Below are positions 1-10,100 of a stretch of DNA of 64,000 nt, piece after piece; the stretch's first letter is position 1, and each line of letters begins with the position of its first letter. Under the pieces are notes generated by a model. The model was not told the origin of the DNA. It ran no database searches and saw only the letters and a program-made list of their open reading frames with translations. Made by a program: the position numbers and the translations under genes. Where the stretch lies: the NCBI GenBank assembly GCA_963971575.1, contig OZ020625.1, forward strand, positions 1,426,001 to 1,490,000, in the 5' to 3' direction. The DNA comes from Liopterus haemorrhoidalis. Taxonomy: Eukaryota > Arthropoda > Insecta > Coleoptera > Dytiscidae.

Positions 1-700
1 GTCATATATGAAAGCATTAAAATAGGCGGAGACGGTGAATTTTTGAAATCTTCAGAGCTAAATTAATATGGAAATAATTTGGGGCCTTAAAAAATTAGCA
101 ATTTAAGTAAAATGATTTTGTAAAATTTTTGGCGAATAAAAAAAACTTTATCTCTAAAACGGCAAGAGTAACATAATCGCGGATTGAATTGTTGAAATCT
201 TCACGGTTGAATTAATATGAATAAAAAAATCGGGGCCTAGATAACCGGCGTAGATATGGTTTTTAAATTAGCAATGAAGACCACCGTTTTGTGAAATATT
301 GTTAAAAAAATTTGACGAATAAACAATAATATATCTAATACGGAAAGAGGTAGCCATTCGCGAATAGAATTTTTGAAAACTTTAGGACTGAATTAGTTTG
401 TAAATAGTTTTTTTTTTAAATTAATTAATAAATAATACGTTCCCATACGCCTAGATAATTACCAGTTAACATAATTTATAATTCACAATTATTATGGCAT
501 TAATTAAAAAAATTCTTCAAAGCTACATTTAAAAAAAAGGACTTTAAAAAAAGGGACTTCATGGTACGTAAAAGATGAACTTTTAGTGTACTATGAAGTC
601 CCACGTTTTTCGTGTTAATTATTTACATTTCTTTTTTTAGTTAAATTTAGTGAAAAGTTTACACTTACATACTGGTTAAATTATAATAGAAAATAAATAG
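1..700. repeat. AT-rich stretch with diverged tandem repeat
   Basis: A block with the wording 'gaatttttgaaatcttc...gaattaatatg' recurs around 30-75, 183-225 and 360-400, i.e. two to three badly decayed copies of a ~150-180 bp unit. Nothing coding is visible. A similar 'aaaacggtaaaag' vocabulary occurs in the foldback element near 31 kb, so this may be a remnant of that family, but I cannot align it convincingly. Confidence 0.4.
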
Positions 701-856
701 TGTTAAAGTAGTGTTAATTTTAACACTGAAAAAGTAATATTCTCTCCGTTCCAAAATAAATGTCCGATTTAGGAATTTTATTTGTTCCAAAATAAGTGTC
801 CAATTTCATAAAAAAATATGCAAAGGGATATATAACGTATATTTTCACAACTATAT

Positions 857-1182
857 CAATAGGGCAGCGTATACCAAAGTGTGGGTCGCGCAAAAATTTT
901 GCCGGGTCGCGAAAAAAATTGTAAAAACACAAAAAGGATTTTTTTTGTACATATTATTTTTTTTTACGTCAGTTAATCACTAGAGTAGTGTGTATTTGTG
1001 CTCTTTATTACTATACTATATTCTTTATTACTATTTATTGCTCTTTATTACTATAAAGCTACTGCTTTAAAATAATTTTTTTGTTTGTAAATAAATGTTT
1101 TTTTTTTCATAAGGTGGGTCGCATAAAATTTTAAAACCTCGTACCGGGTCGCAGTCAAAAAAGTTTGGGAACTGCAATAGGG
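857..1182. mobile_element. hAT-type MITE with perfect 8-bp TSD
   Basis: The element proper runs 865-1174 and is bounded by exact copies of CAATAGGG (857-864 and 1175-1182), the 8-bp target duplication expected of hAT transposition. Ends are CAGCGTATACC on the left and GGGAACTG on the right, matching the CAG...CTG hAT consensus. 'GGGTCGC' motifs occur near both ends. No coding capacity, so non-autonomous. Confidence 0.85.
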
Positions 1183-1308
1183 TATTTCATAAAAATAACA
1201 TAATCTGAATAAATGAAGATTTACACAGTGATTTGGTTAAAAATAGTGAACTTTTTACTTTTTAGGGTTTTGTAGGTATGACCAAAAAACCCTTATACCG
1301 TCATTTTG

Positions 1309-1310
1309 TC

Positions 1311-1368
<58 letters not shown>
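1309..1368. repeat. (GTCT)n microsatellite
   Basis: About 15 perfect tetranucleotide repeats inside composite element copy 1. The sister copy at 21.5 kb has only two repeats at the same place, so the tract expanded after insertion. It produces a spurious serine/valine/cysteine/leucine reading frame. Confidence 0.95.
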
Positions 1369-1856
1369 TCGGTAAAAATTGTAGCCGAACGGCTAAACCT
1401 AGAGAGTTGAAATTTGGCATGCTTATACAACTCGTTGACCCGCACATAGGAAAAATACCAAAACATCTAAAAAACATATCCCCCTAAAAATATAAACAAA
1501 TATGTGCTCATCGAAAAAAAAAATATTTTTTTTTAATTCTGAGTAGGGTATCAAATGAAAGCCCTTGGTACGTGGATTAACGATCAAATTTTTATTTTTC
1601 CAAAATAAATTATTTTGAAGCGATTTTTGCCAATATTGTGCAAAAAAAATTTTGTCCCACACCCTGTAGCCCAGATGGTTTAAACTAAAAATCTGAAAAA
1701 AATTCTAAGTAATGTACATTGGTGTGAACCGGAATAGTTCAACAGGAATTTTTGATCAGATTATGTTTTTGGAAAAAAAAGCATTTTTTGTGTTTTTTTG
1801 CTAATAATGTTGACAACTTATAGTTATATAATACGCTAAACAGTAACGTGTTTCTT

Positions 1857-1930
1857 GGTGCTGTGGCTAAGATACTTGCGTTCTGTCCAAGAATTCGTAA
1901 TCGGACTCATGTTCGAGTCCTACGTGAGGA
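1857..1930 (+). other. tRNA-like (SINE-type) Pol III module
   Basis: A box-A-like sequence TGGCTAAGATA (1864-1874) is followed 36 bases later by GTTCGAGTCC (1911-1920), a good box B. The cloverleaf is not intact: the T-arm and acceptor stems do not pair properly, so this is not a working tRNA gene but a tRNA-derived remnant embedded in the composite element. Confidence 0.5.
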
Positions 1931-2368
1931 GACAATATTATTTTTTATTTATTTTTTGCATTTTTATATTGTTTAAATTATTTTTTCAAAATTTTAATTA
2001 TATTTTGGCAATTGTTGCATTTAATTTTTAATAGCGTAAATTTAATAACCAGTGGAAATTGTTGAAATTATAATTTAATTATATATTTGAATGTACACGA
2101 AATCAAAGGGGAGGAGCTATGACTAAAAACAACCAATGGAAGCCATAGGCGCAATTTTCAAAATCTTAATGAACCTTGATATATAAAAAAAAAAATACTG
2201 CACATCTTTAAAAACTTAAATAATGGTAATAGGCATTCGAATTAAAATTCATAAAAAAATATTTTGTCATAAAATTTGTTTTGGCACCCCAAATAATCAT
2301 CATTCACTTACTAAATACCTGCAAAACCCTGAAATGTGTGAAAATTCACACTTCACATCAATTTTTTT

Positions 2369-2640
2369 TTTAATATTATAAAATAAAATAAAATAAAGCT
2401 TTATTGAAATTATTTGCATGTCTACAATAAAAGAGAAAAACACATAAGTACAGTACAGAGTTCCGTGTAACCTCACAAAAATCAGTTTTGACTCTATTTA
2501 ACAAATAGAAATTTTAATTTAGAGTTTAACAATTATGACTTAAAGGAAAAATTTTAAAAAAAACCTTAACTTTATTTTTTTTTTTTAATATTATTTTCTC
2601 ACTATTACATATTAAAAACTATTATTTGTTACAATATTCT
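2369..2640. other. AT-rich, nothing assigned
   Basis: Low-complexity AT-rich DNA with an AAAATAAAATAAAATAAAG run near 2381-2398. No ORF, repeat pairing or RNA gene that I can support. Confidence 0.3.
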
Positions 2641-2679
2641 AATTTTGTTAAATTTTGTTAACACCCAGGTAATTTACTC

Positions 2680-2697
2680 GTTACCTAATTAGGTAAC
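2680..2697. promoter_or_regulatory. Perfect 18-bp palindrome with TAATTA core
   Basis: GTTACCTAATTAGGTAAC is a perfect palindrome whose centre TAATTA is a homeodomain-type core. A second TAATTA lies at about 2705. It sits ~75-90 bp upstream of the TATA box at 2773, a typical position for an upstream element. Function is inferred from sequence and place only. Confidence 0.4.
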
Positions 2698-2772
2698 CTG
2701 ACTAATTAGGGTTCCTGGAAGTACCTGTATTTGGGGGGTGGTTGGGTGACTTAACCCCACCCCTGTTTTTGG

Positions 2773-2810
2773 TATAAATAATCCACCCTCAACCCTTAAC
2801 AATCAGTACA
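2773..2810 (+). promoter_or_regulatory. TATA + TCAGT-initiator core promoter
   Basis: TATAAATA (2773-2780) is followed by TCAGT at 2803-2807, the arthropod initiator, which puts a start at A2805 and the TATA box at -32, the canonical spacing. The sequence between is C-rich. The start points rightward into the hairpin array, whose first member begins 90 bp downstream. No protein-coding exon is recognisable downstream before 20.5 kb, so the natural reading is a promoter for a non-coding primary transcript. Start site and transcription are inferred. Confidence 0.55.
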
Positions 2811-2894
2811 GTTCAATTATCCATTACAACAACAACTAAAAGTGTCTTAAAGTGTTAGTGTTAAAAATTAGTTTAAATTTGAATATGGTTGATT

Positions 2895-2963
2895 GGTTGC
2901 GAAGTATTTGCCTGTACTCCGTAATTTGGAACGAAGTACGGTGGATACTCGCCACTTTTAACC
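2895..2963 (+). ncRNA. Diverged hairpin copy (first in series)
   Basis: Inner stem GTACT/AGTAC around a 16-nt loop; outer GCGA(A)GTAT pairs with ATACTCGC, and GGTT with AACC further out. The 3' arm carries AGTACGG and ATACTCGCC, the family signature. It lies 90 bp after the predicted transcription start. Confidence 0.4.
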
Positions 2964-3045
2964 AAAAGTGCAATTTTGTGAAAAAATATTTGTGATGAAA
3001 CGTCAAAAGGAGTAAAATTTGTGAGTGAAAATATCCTGACAACAG

Positions 3046-3119
3046 GACTGTATATAGTGAGATATATTCTGTATATTTATTCTGAATTATAGTACGGAAT
3101 ATACTCGCTATTTCTGGTC
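3046..3119 (+). ncRNA. Diverged hairpin copy, near-perfect stem
   Basis: ATAGTGAGATATATTCTGTA pairs with TAGTACGGAATATACTCGCTAT along about 19 positions with one bulged A and two G-T wobbles; GAC/GTC closes the base. The distal stem sequence is unrelated to that of the main arrays, yet still complementary. Confidence 0.45.
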
Positions 3120-3233
3120 TTATTAAACAACAACAATTCAGGAAGTCATGCCCAATAATGATTGATCTAAGGTAACAATGCTTACATTTTTAAGTAAATG
3201 CTATAAGAGTTTACATAAACGATAGTAGCATTT

Positions 3234-3300
3234 TACAACACAACAGCAGTTGTGTTTCACAACAGTTGTTGTACTGTTGCGCAACAACAGTATGCAGTTA
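3234..3300. repeat. CAA/TTG-rich inverted repeats
   Basis: Several overlapping short inverted repeats of the type ACAACAG...CTGTTGT, including ACAACAGTTGTTGT. They can fold, but lack the GTAGTACGGA signature, so I do not count them as members of the hairpin family. Confidence 0.5.
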
Positions 3301-3639
3301 ACAATCGAAGTCAAATTGTTGCCCTATTCGATGTGGTCCTCGTATATTTCCATCGCTTAGTAAATACAAATTAGTAAATCTCCATGTATCGGAGGCGTCA
3401 CATTCTTAAAATAACAAAGGCATCACAAAAAAAACTGCCTACCCTATTGCCGAATCGTCACAATTTATTTTATTTATTCAACTAATTTAAAATATCCCTT
3501 AATACCGCTTATATTCTGTTGAGACGAGTTGCTGCCATAAACCGTATTGTTAAGTTGCTTAACTAGAGCCATTTTATTTTTGGAAATACTATAACTATGT
3601 TCGTTCTTACCGGTCCATATCGTATTGGCCACACATTGT

Positions 3640-3700
3640 ACAAGTACATTGTACCCGATATTGTGTGGCTCAGAAAGGGCCAGGATCGTGACGTAATAGT
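3640..3700. other. Unrelated hairpin GCCACACA...TGTGTGGC
   Basis: A perfect 8-bp stem encloses TTGTACAAGTACATTGTAC, itself partly palindromic. It lies between hairpin family members and may be a badly diverged one; the family signature is absent. Confidence 0.35.
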
Positions 3701-3878
3701 TGCCGTAAGACATGAACTGTAGTATATATTTCAATAGGAACATCAATGAAATCCAAAAATAGGATCACGTTGCTAAAATTGTAAATGGTGTGATCTGGCA
3801 AGTAACCAGAATTGGTTACAACCAAGCCTTATTATTATTAATTTGTTTGTTATATTTATTATTACGGATTTCTTGAAT

Positions 3879-3956
3879 GACTGCATACAGCGGGTATTTT
3901 CTTGTACAGCACTATAAGAAACTTGCAGTACGGAAGGATACTCGCTGTATTTGGTC
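3879..3956 (+). ncRNA. Diverged hairpin copy with compensatory distal stem
   Basis: ATACAGCGGGTAT pairs with ATACTCGCTGTAT (13 positions, one G-T wobble); inner GTACAGC faces GCAGTAC; GAC/GTC closes the base. The internal loop's 3' side is GGAAGG after GTAC. Both arms differ together from the main-array stems, the expected pattern of a conserved fold. Confidence 0.45.
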
Positions 3957-4094
3957 ACACAACAACTAAGTAATTCTTAGGTAAGAATTATACACCAATT
4001 AATAAGTGGTGTAGACGTATCGATGATAGTACAGAATAGTATTCGTGTGTGCTATCCATTCCGTCAACAATTTCAATGAAATTGTGGAATTGTA

Positions 4095-4168
4095 AGTGGT
4101 GTAGACGTCTACTTTCCTGTATTGCCTTCTTTCAATGGTAGTACGGAATAGTACTCGTGTATTCCACT
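4095..4168 (+). ncRNA. Diverged hairpin copy
   Basis: 3' arm GGTAGTACGGAATAGTACTC is the family signature; the 5' arm contains TACTTTCCTGTATTGCC and an outer GTGG that meets CCAC. Further signature copies that I did not fold fully lie near 4035-4055 and 4420-4465. Confidence 0.4.
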
Positions 4169-4811
4169 TGCACTGTTTTCGCCATTAATTGTTCACATGC
4201 GTTGTATTGTTCACATGTATTGAGATGTTGTTGATGAAGCGATTCCGATAACGAACGAAACTCTAGCCTGCTAAATAGGTGTTGCACCTTGAAGGCTGAT
4301 GCCTTTTGTTCAAATATTGGATACCCTAATCCAGGATTCTTGGCGTGTTGAAATTTTGAAATGTTAGACATTTTCAATTTCATTTATGAATTTATTTTAC
4401 GTAGCACGCATGTTACATTCCTTCATTCAATGGTAGTACGGATTTGTACTCGTGTATGCCGGAATCAAGATCAACGACAATCTCGGAAGCAGAGCTTGAA
4501 TAAACATTTTTATGATTCTGGCTGATGCAGCATTCTGGTCCAGTTGTTGTGTAAAGTGGTTCGTCTCCCATTGATATTTGTTTTGCTAGGTAAGTCATTA
4601 TTGCTCGACATGTAACTGGTAGCTACAGCTACCAGTTCATCAAGAATGAAGACAACGAGAGAGTGTATTCATTTATCGGTTTGAATTTATGGGTTATTTT
4701 CTGTACTGCAGGTTAATGTAGTATGTAGTACGGAAGATACTCAATGAATTTAAATCTGCGTTCTTCTTAATTCCGTTGGATTCATCATGGTGTTGGTCAG
4801 ACAGAACTCCT

Positions 4812-4880
4812 ATTGTGAGTGGGTATTTTTTTGAACTACATGTGGTTGTATTTGTAGTACGGAGAATGCCTACCCTCAAT
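4812..4880 (+). ncRNA. Diverged hairpin copy
   Basis: ATTGTGAGTGGGTATT pairs imperfectly with AATGCCTACCCTCAAT, and AACTACA with TGTAGTAC. The 3' arm carries TGTAGTACGGAG. Similar copies follow at about 5082-5150 and 5199-5263, giving a spacing of 120-270 bp. Confidence 0.45.
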
Positions 4881-5334
4881 TGGAAATCAACTTCAAGGAA
4901 GCAGTCCGAATAAATTGACAATAATGCAGCCATTGTTATTATACTCAGTAGAGAACATGTATGGGTAAGAATGAAAATCATATTAGTAATTCTCAAGTAT
5001 AACCAGAAGAGTTTCTTATTAAGTACGCCCTGAGGAGACGCCCAAGATGATGACGTCTAATAGAGACGCCCAATTCTTGATAAGTACGTCTACTTTCCAA
5101 TACTGCAGTTATTTTATTGTCATACGGAATAGTACTCGTATGGACCTGAAGTATTTCTACCCCTAAATATTGGAACAACTTGAACAAGTTTGTCTTGGCG
5201 AATGTGGGTATTTTCTTGTACTGCATAGTTTTGTTTTGTAGTACGGAGAATGCTCGCCTTCGACTTGATTGTTGACTTCTAGGTAACGAGCCAATGTGAG
5301 GTGCATGGTTATATTTTCTCTGAAGCAAATCATG

Positions 5335-7096
5335 GGCATATACGGTTACTTTCTTGTACTGCAGTTTTTTATTTGTAGTACGGAGTAGTACTCGTATAAG
5401 CTGACTAAATATCTTCAACTGAATATGTGTTCATCTCCATCAGCATGGTTAGAAACTGTTCTTCTCTGAGGAAGAACATAAGGCGGAAAGCATATACGGT
5501 TACTTTCTTGTACTGCAGTTTTTCTCTTGTAGTACGGAGCAGTACTCGTATAAGCTGGCTAAATATCTTCAACTGAATATGTGTTCATCTCCATCAGCAT
5601 GGTTAGAAACTGTTCTTCTCTGAGGAAGAAAATAAGGCGGAAAGCATGTACGGTTACTTTCTTGTACTGCAGTTTTTCTCTTGTAGTACGGAGCAGTACT
5701 CGTATAAGCTGGCTAAATATCTTCAACTGAATATGTGTTCATCTCCATCAGGATGGTTAGAAAATCTTCTTCTCTGAAGAAGAACATATGGCGGGAAGCA
5801 TATACGGTTACTTTCTTGTACTGCAGTTTTTCTCTTGTAGTACGGAGCAGTACTCGTATAAGCTGGCTAAATATCTTCAACTGAATATGTGTTCATCTCC
5901 ATCAGCATGGTTAGAAACTGTTCTTCTCTGAGGAAGAAAATAAGGCGGAAAGCATGTACGGTTACTTTCTTGTACTGCAGTTTTTCTCTTGTAGTACGGA
6001 GCAGTACTCGTATAAGCTGGCTAAATATCTTCAACTGAATATGTGTTCATCTCCATCAGGATGGTTAGAAAATCTTCTTCTCTGAAGAAGAACATATGGC
6101 GGGAAGCATATACGGTTACTTTCTTGTACTGCAGTTTTTCTCTTGTAGTACGGAGCATTACTCGTATAAGCTGGCTAAATATCTTCAACTGAATATGTGT
6201 TCATCTCCATCAGGATGGTTAGAAAATCTTCTTCTCTGAAGAAGAACATATGGCGGGAAGCATATACGGTTACTTTCTTGTACTGCAGTTTTTCTCTTGT
6301 AGTACGGAGCAGTACTCGTATAAGCTGGCTAAATATCTTCAACTGAATATGTGTTCATCTCCTTCAGCATGGTTAGAAACTGTTCTTCTCTGAGGAAGAA
6401 CATAAGGCGGAAAGCATATACGGTTACTTTCTTGTACTGCAGTTTTTCTCTTGTAGTACGGAGCAGTACTCGTATAAGCTGACTAAATATCTTCAACTGA
6501 ATATGTGTTCATCTCCATCAGCATGGTTAGAAACTCTTCTTCTCTGAAGAAGAATATATGGTAGAAAGCATATACGGTTACTTTCTTGTACTGCAGTTTT
6601 TCTCTTGTAGTACGGAGCAGTACTCGTATAAGCTGACTAAATATCTTCAACTGAATATGTGTTCATCTCCATCAGCATGGTTAGAAACTTTTCTTCTCTG
6701 AAGAAGAATATATGGTAGAAAGCATATACGGTTACTTTCTTGTACTGCAGTTTTTCTCTTGTAGTACGGAGCAGTACTCGTATAAGCTGACTAAATATCT
6801 TCGACTGAATATGTGTTCATCTCCATCAGAATGGTTAGAAACTCTTGTTCTCTGAAGAAGAACATATGGCGGGAAGCATATACGGTTACTTTCTTGTACT
6901 GCAGTTTTTCTCTTGTAGTACGGAGCAGTACTCGTATAAGCTGACTAAATATCTTCAACTCAATATGTGTTCATCTCCATCAGCATGGTTAGAAACTGTT
7001 CTTCTCTGAAGAAGAATATATGGCAGGAAGCATATACGGTTACTTTCTTGTACTGCAGTTTTTCTCTTGTAGTACGGAGCAGTACTCGTATAGGCA
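5335..7096 (+). repeat. Hairpin satellite A, 154-bp period, 12 cores
   Basis: GTAGTACGGAG starts at 5375 and at 7069, a distance of 1694 = 11 x 154, so unit length is kept without net indels. Each unit holds a 68-nt hairpin (for example 5489-5556) in which AGCATATACGGTTACT faces AGTACTCGTATAAGCT and GTACTGCA faces TGTAGTAC, followed by a spacer reading 'ctaaatatcttcaactgaa'. Spacer variants (aacataaggcgg, aacatatggcgg) alternate between units. The frames read through these units are repeat by-products. Confidence 0.95.
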
Positions 7097-7170
7097 CTGT
7101 CCTCATCTACTATAACTTATTATTATTATTATATTATAATCATTATTATTATCATTTATTATTAACATTA
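7097..7170. repeat. ATT-rich junction between hairpin arrays
   Basis: A (TTA/ATT)n-like tract separates the 154-bp from the 141-bp array and probably marks the point where one replaced the other. Confidence 0.8.
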
Positions 7171-10100
7171 TTTTTATTTGTAGTACGGATTGTACTTGCG
7201 ATTTCTAGCAGACTGGCAACACTTCAATCACCTGGCGACTGTCTGAAGATCGGAGCAAAGTCAATTCAATGACATTATTGGAGATTGCTTGTACGGTCTT
7301 GTTCTACATTATTTTTATTTGTAGTACGGATTGTACTTGCGATTTCTAGCCAACTGGCAACATTTCAATCACCTGGAGACTGTCTGAAGATAGGAGCAAA
7401 GTCGATTCAATGACATTATTGGAGATTGCTTGTACGGTCTTGTTCTACATAATTTTTATTTGTAGTACGGATTGTACTTGCGATTTCTAGCAGACTGGCA
7501 ACACTTCAATCACATGGCGACTGTCTGAAGATCGGAACAAAGTCAATTCAATGACATTATTGGAGATTGCTTGTACGGTTTTGTCCTACATTATTTTTAT
7601 CTGTAGTACGGATTGTACTTGCGATTTCTAGCAGACTGGCAACATGTCAATCACCTGGCGACTGTCTGAAGATCGGAGCAAAGTCAATTCAATGACATTA
7701 TTGGAGATTGCTTGTACGGTTTTGTCCTACATTATTTTGATTTGTAGTACGGATTGTACTTGCGATTTCTAGCAGACTGGCAACATTTCAATCACCTGGC
7801 GACTGTCTGAAGATCGGAGCAAAGTCAATTCAATGACATTATTGGAGATTGCTTGTACGGTCTTGTTCTACATTATTTTTATTTGTAGTACGGATTGTAC
7901 TTGCGATTTCTAGCAAACTGGCAACATTTCAATTACCTGGAGACTGTCTGAAGATCGGAGCAAAGTCGATTCAATGACATTATTGGAGATTGCTTGTACG
8001 GTCTTGTTCTACATTATTTTTATTTGTAGTACGGATTGTACTTGCGATTTCTAGCAAACTGGCAACACTTCAATCACCTGGCGACTATCTGAAGATCGGA
8101 ACAAAGTCAATTCAATGACATTATTGGAGATTGCTTGTACGGTTTTGTCCTACATTATTTTGATTTGTAGTACGGATTGTACTTGCGATTTCTAGCAGAC
8201 TGGCAACATGTCAATCACCTGGCGACTGTCTGAAGATCGGAACAAAGTCAATTCAATGACATTATTGGAGATTGCTTGTACGGTTTTGTCCTACATTATT
8301 TTGATTTGTAGTACGGATTGTACTTGCGATTTCTAGCAGACTGGCAACATGTCAATCACCTGGCGACTGTCTGAAGATCGGAACAAAGTCAATTCAATGA
8401 CATTATTGGAGATTGCTTGTACGGTCTTGTTCTACATTATTTTTATCTGTAGTACGGATTGTACTTGCGATTTCTAGCAGACTGGCAACACTTCAATCAC
8501 CTGGCGACTGTCTGAAGATCGGAACAAAGTCAATTCAATGACATTATTGGAGATTGCTTGTACGGTCTTGTTCTACATTATTTTTATCTGTAGTACGGAT
8601 TGTACTTGCGATTTCTAGCAGACTGGCAACACTTCAATCACCTGGCGACTGTCTGAAGATCGGAACAAAGTCAATTCAATGACATTATTGGAGATTGCTT
8701 GTACGGTTTTGTCCTACATTATTTTGATTTGTAGTACGGATTGTACTTGCGATTTCTAGCAAACTGGCAACATTTCAATTACCTGGAGACTGTCTGAAGA
8801 TAGGAGCAAAGTCGATTCAATGACATTATTGGAGATTGCTTGTACGGTCTTGTTCTACATTATTTTTATTTGTAGTACGGATTGTACTTGCGATTTCTAG
8901 CAAACTGGCAACACTTCAATCACCTGGCGACTATCTGAAGATCGGAACAAAGTCAATTCAATGACATTATTGGAGATTGCTTGTACGGTTTTGTCCTACA
9001 TTATTTTGATTTGTAGTACGGATTGTACTTGCGATTTCTAGCAGACTGGCAACATGTCAATCACCTGGCGACTGTCTGAAGATCGGAACAAAGTCAATTC
9101 AATGACATTATTGGAGATTGCTTGTACGGTTTTGTCCTACATTATTTTGATTTGTAGTACGGATTGTACTTGCGATTTCTAGCAGACTGGCAACATGTCA
9201 ATCACCTGGCGACTGTCTGAAGATCGGAACAAAGTCAATTCAATGACATTATTGGAGATTGCTTGTACGGTCTTGTTCTACATTATTTTTATCTGTAGTA
9301 CGGATTGTACTTGCGATTTCTAGCAGACTGGCAACACTTCAATCACCTGGCGACTGTCTGAAGATCGGAACAAAGTCAATTCAATGACATTATTGGAGAT
9401 TGCTTGTACGGTCTTGTTCTACATTATTTTTATCTGTAGTACGGATTGTACTTGCGATTTCTAGCAGACTGGCAACACTTCAATCACCTGGCGACTGTCT
9501 GAAGATCGGAACAAAGTCAATTCAATGACATTATTGGAGATTGCTTGTACGGTTTTGTCCTACATTATTTTGATTTGTAGTACGGATTGTACTTGCGATT
9601 TCTAGCAAACTGGCAACATTTCAATTACCTGGAGACTGTCTGAAGATAGGAGCAAAGTCGATTCAATGACATTATTGGAGATTGCTTGTACGGTCTTGTT
9701 CTACATTATTTTTATTTGTAGTACGGATTGTACTTGCGATTTCTAGCCAACTGGCAACATTTCAATCACCTGGAGACTGTCTGAAGATAGGAGCAAAGTC
9801 GATTCAATGACATTATTGGAGATTGCTTGTACGGTCTTGTTCTACATAATTTTTATTTGTAGTACGGATTGTACTTGCGATTTCTAGCAGACTGGCAACA
9901 CTTCAATCACATGGCGACTGTCTGAAGATCGGAACAAAGTCAATTCAATGACATTATTGGAGATTGCTTGTACGGTTTTGTCCTACATTATTTTTATCTG
10001 TAGTACGGATTGTACTTGCGATTTCTAGCAGACTGGCAACATGTCAATCACCTGGCGACTGTCTGAAGATCGGAGCAAAGTCAATTCAATGACATTATTG

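Larger units (their letters stand above)
1247..2368. mobile_element. Composite TIR element carrying a GTCT microsatellite and a tRNA-like module (copy 1)
   Basis: Near-terminal inverted repeats AGGGTTTTGTAGGTAT (1264) and ATACCTGCAAAACCCT (ending 2330) match at 15 of 16 positions. Inside are a (GTCT)n tract, a segment reading 'ttcggtaaaaattgtagcc', and a tRNA-like module. A second copy with the same layout lies at 21440-22357. Outer bounds are approximate because similarity fades beyond the inverted repeats. Confidence 0.7.

Noticed and set aside
1857..1930. Functional tRNA gene
   Set aside because: Pol III boxes are present but acceptor and T stems do not pair; it lies inside a mobile element.
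4993..5418. 141-residue minus-strand frame across the hairpin region
   Set aside because: It runs through several hairpins of the repeat family and is not maintained in neighbouring copies; composition is not protein-like.
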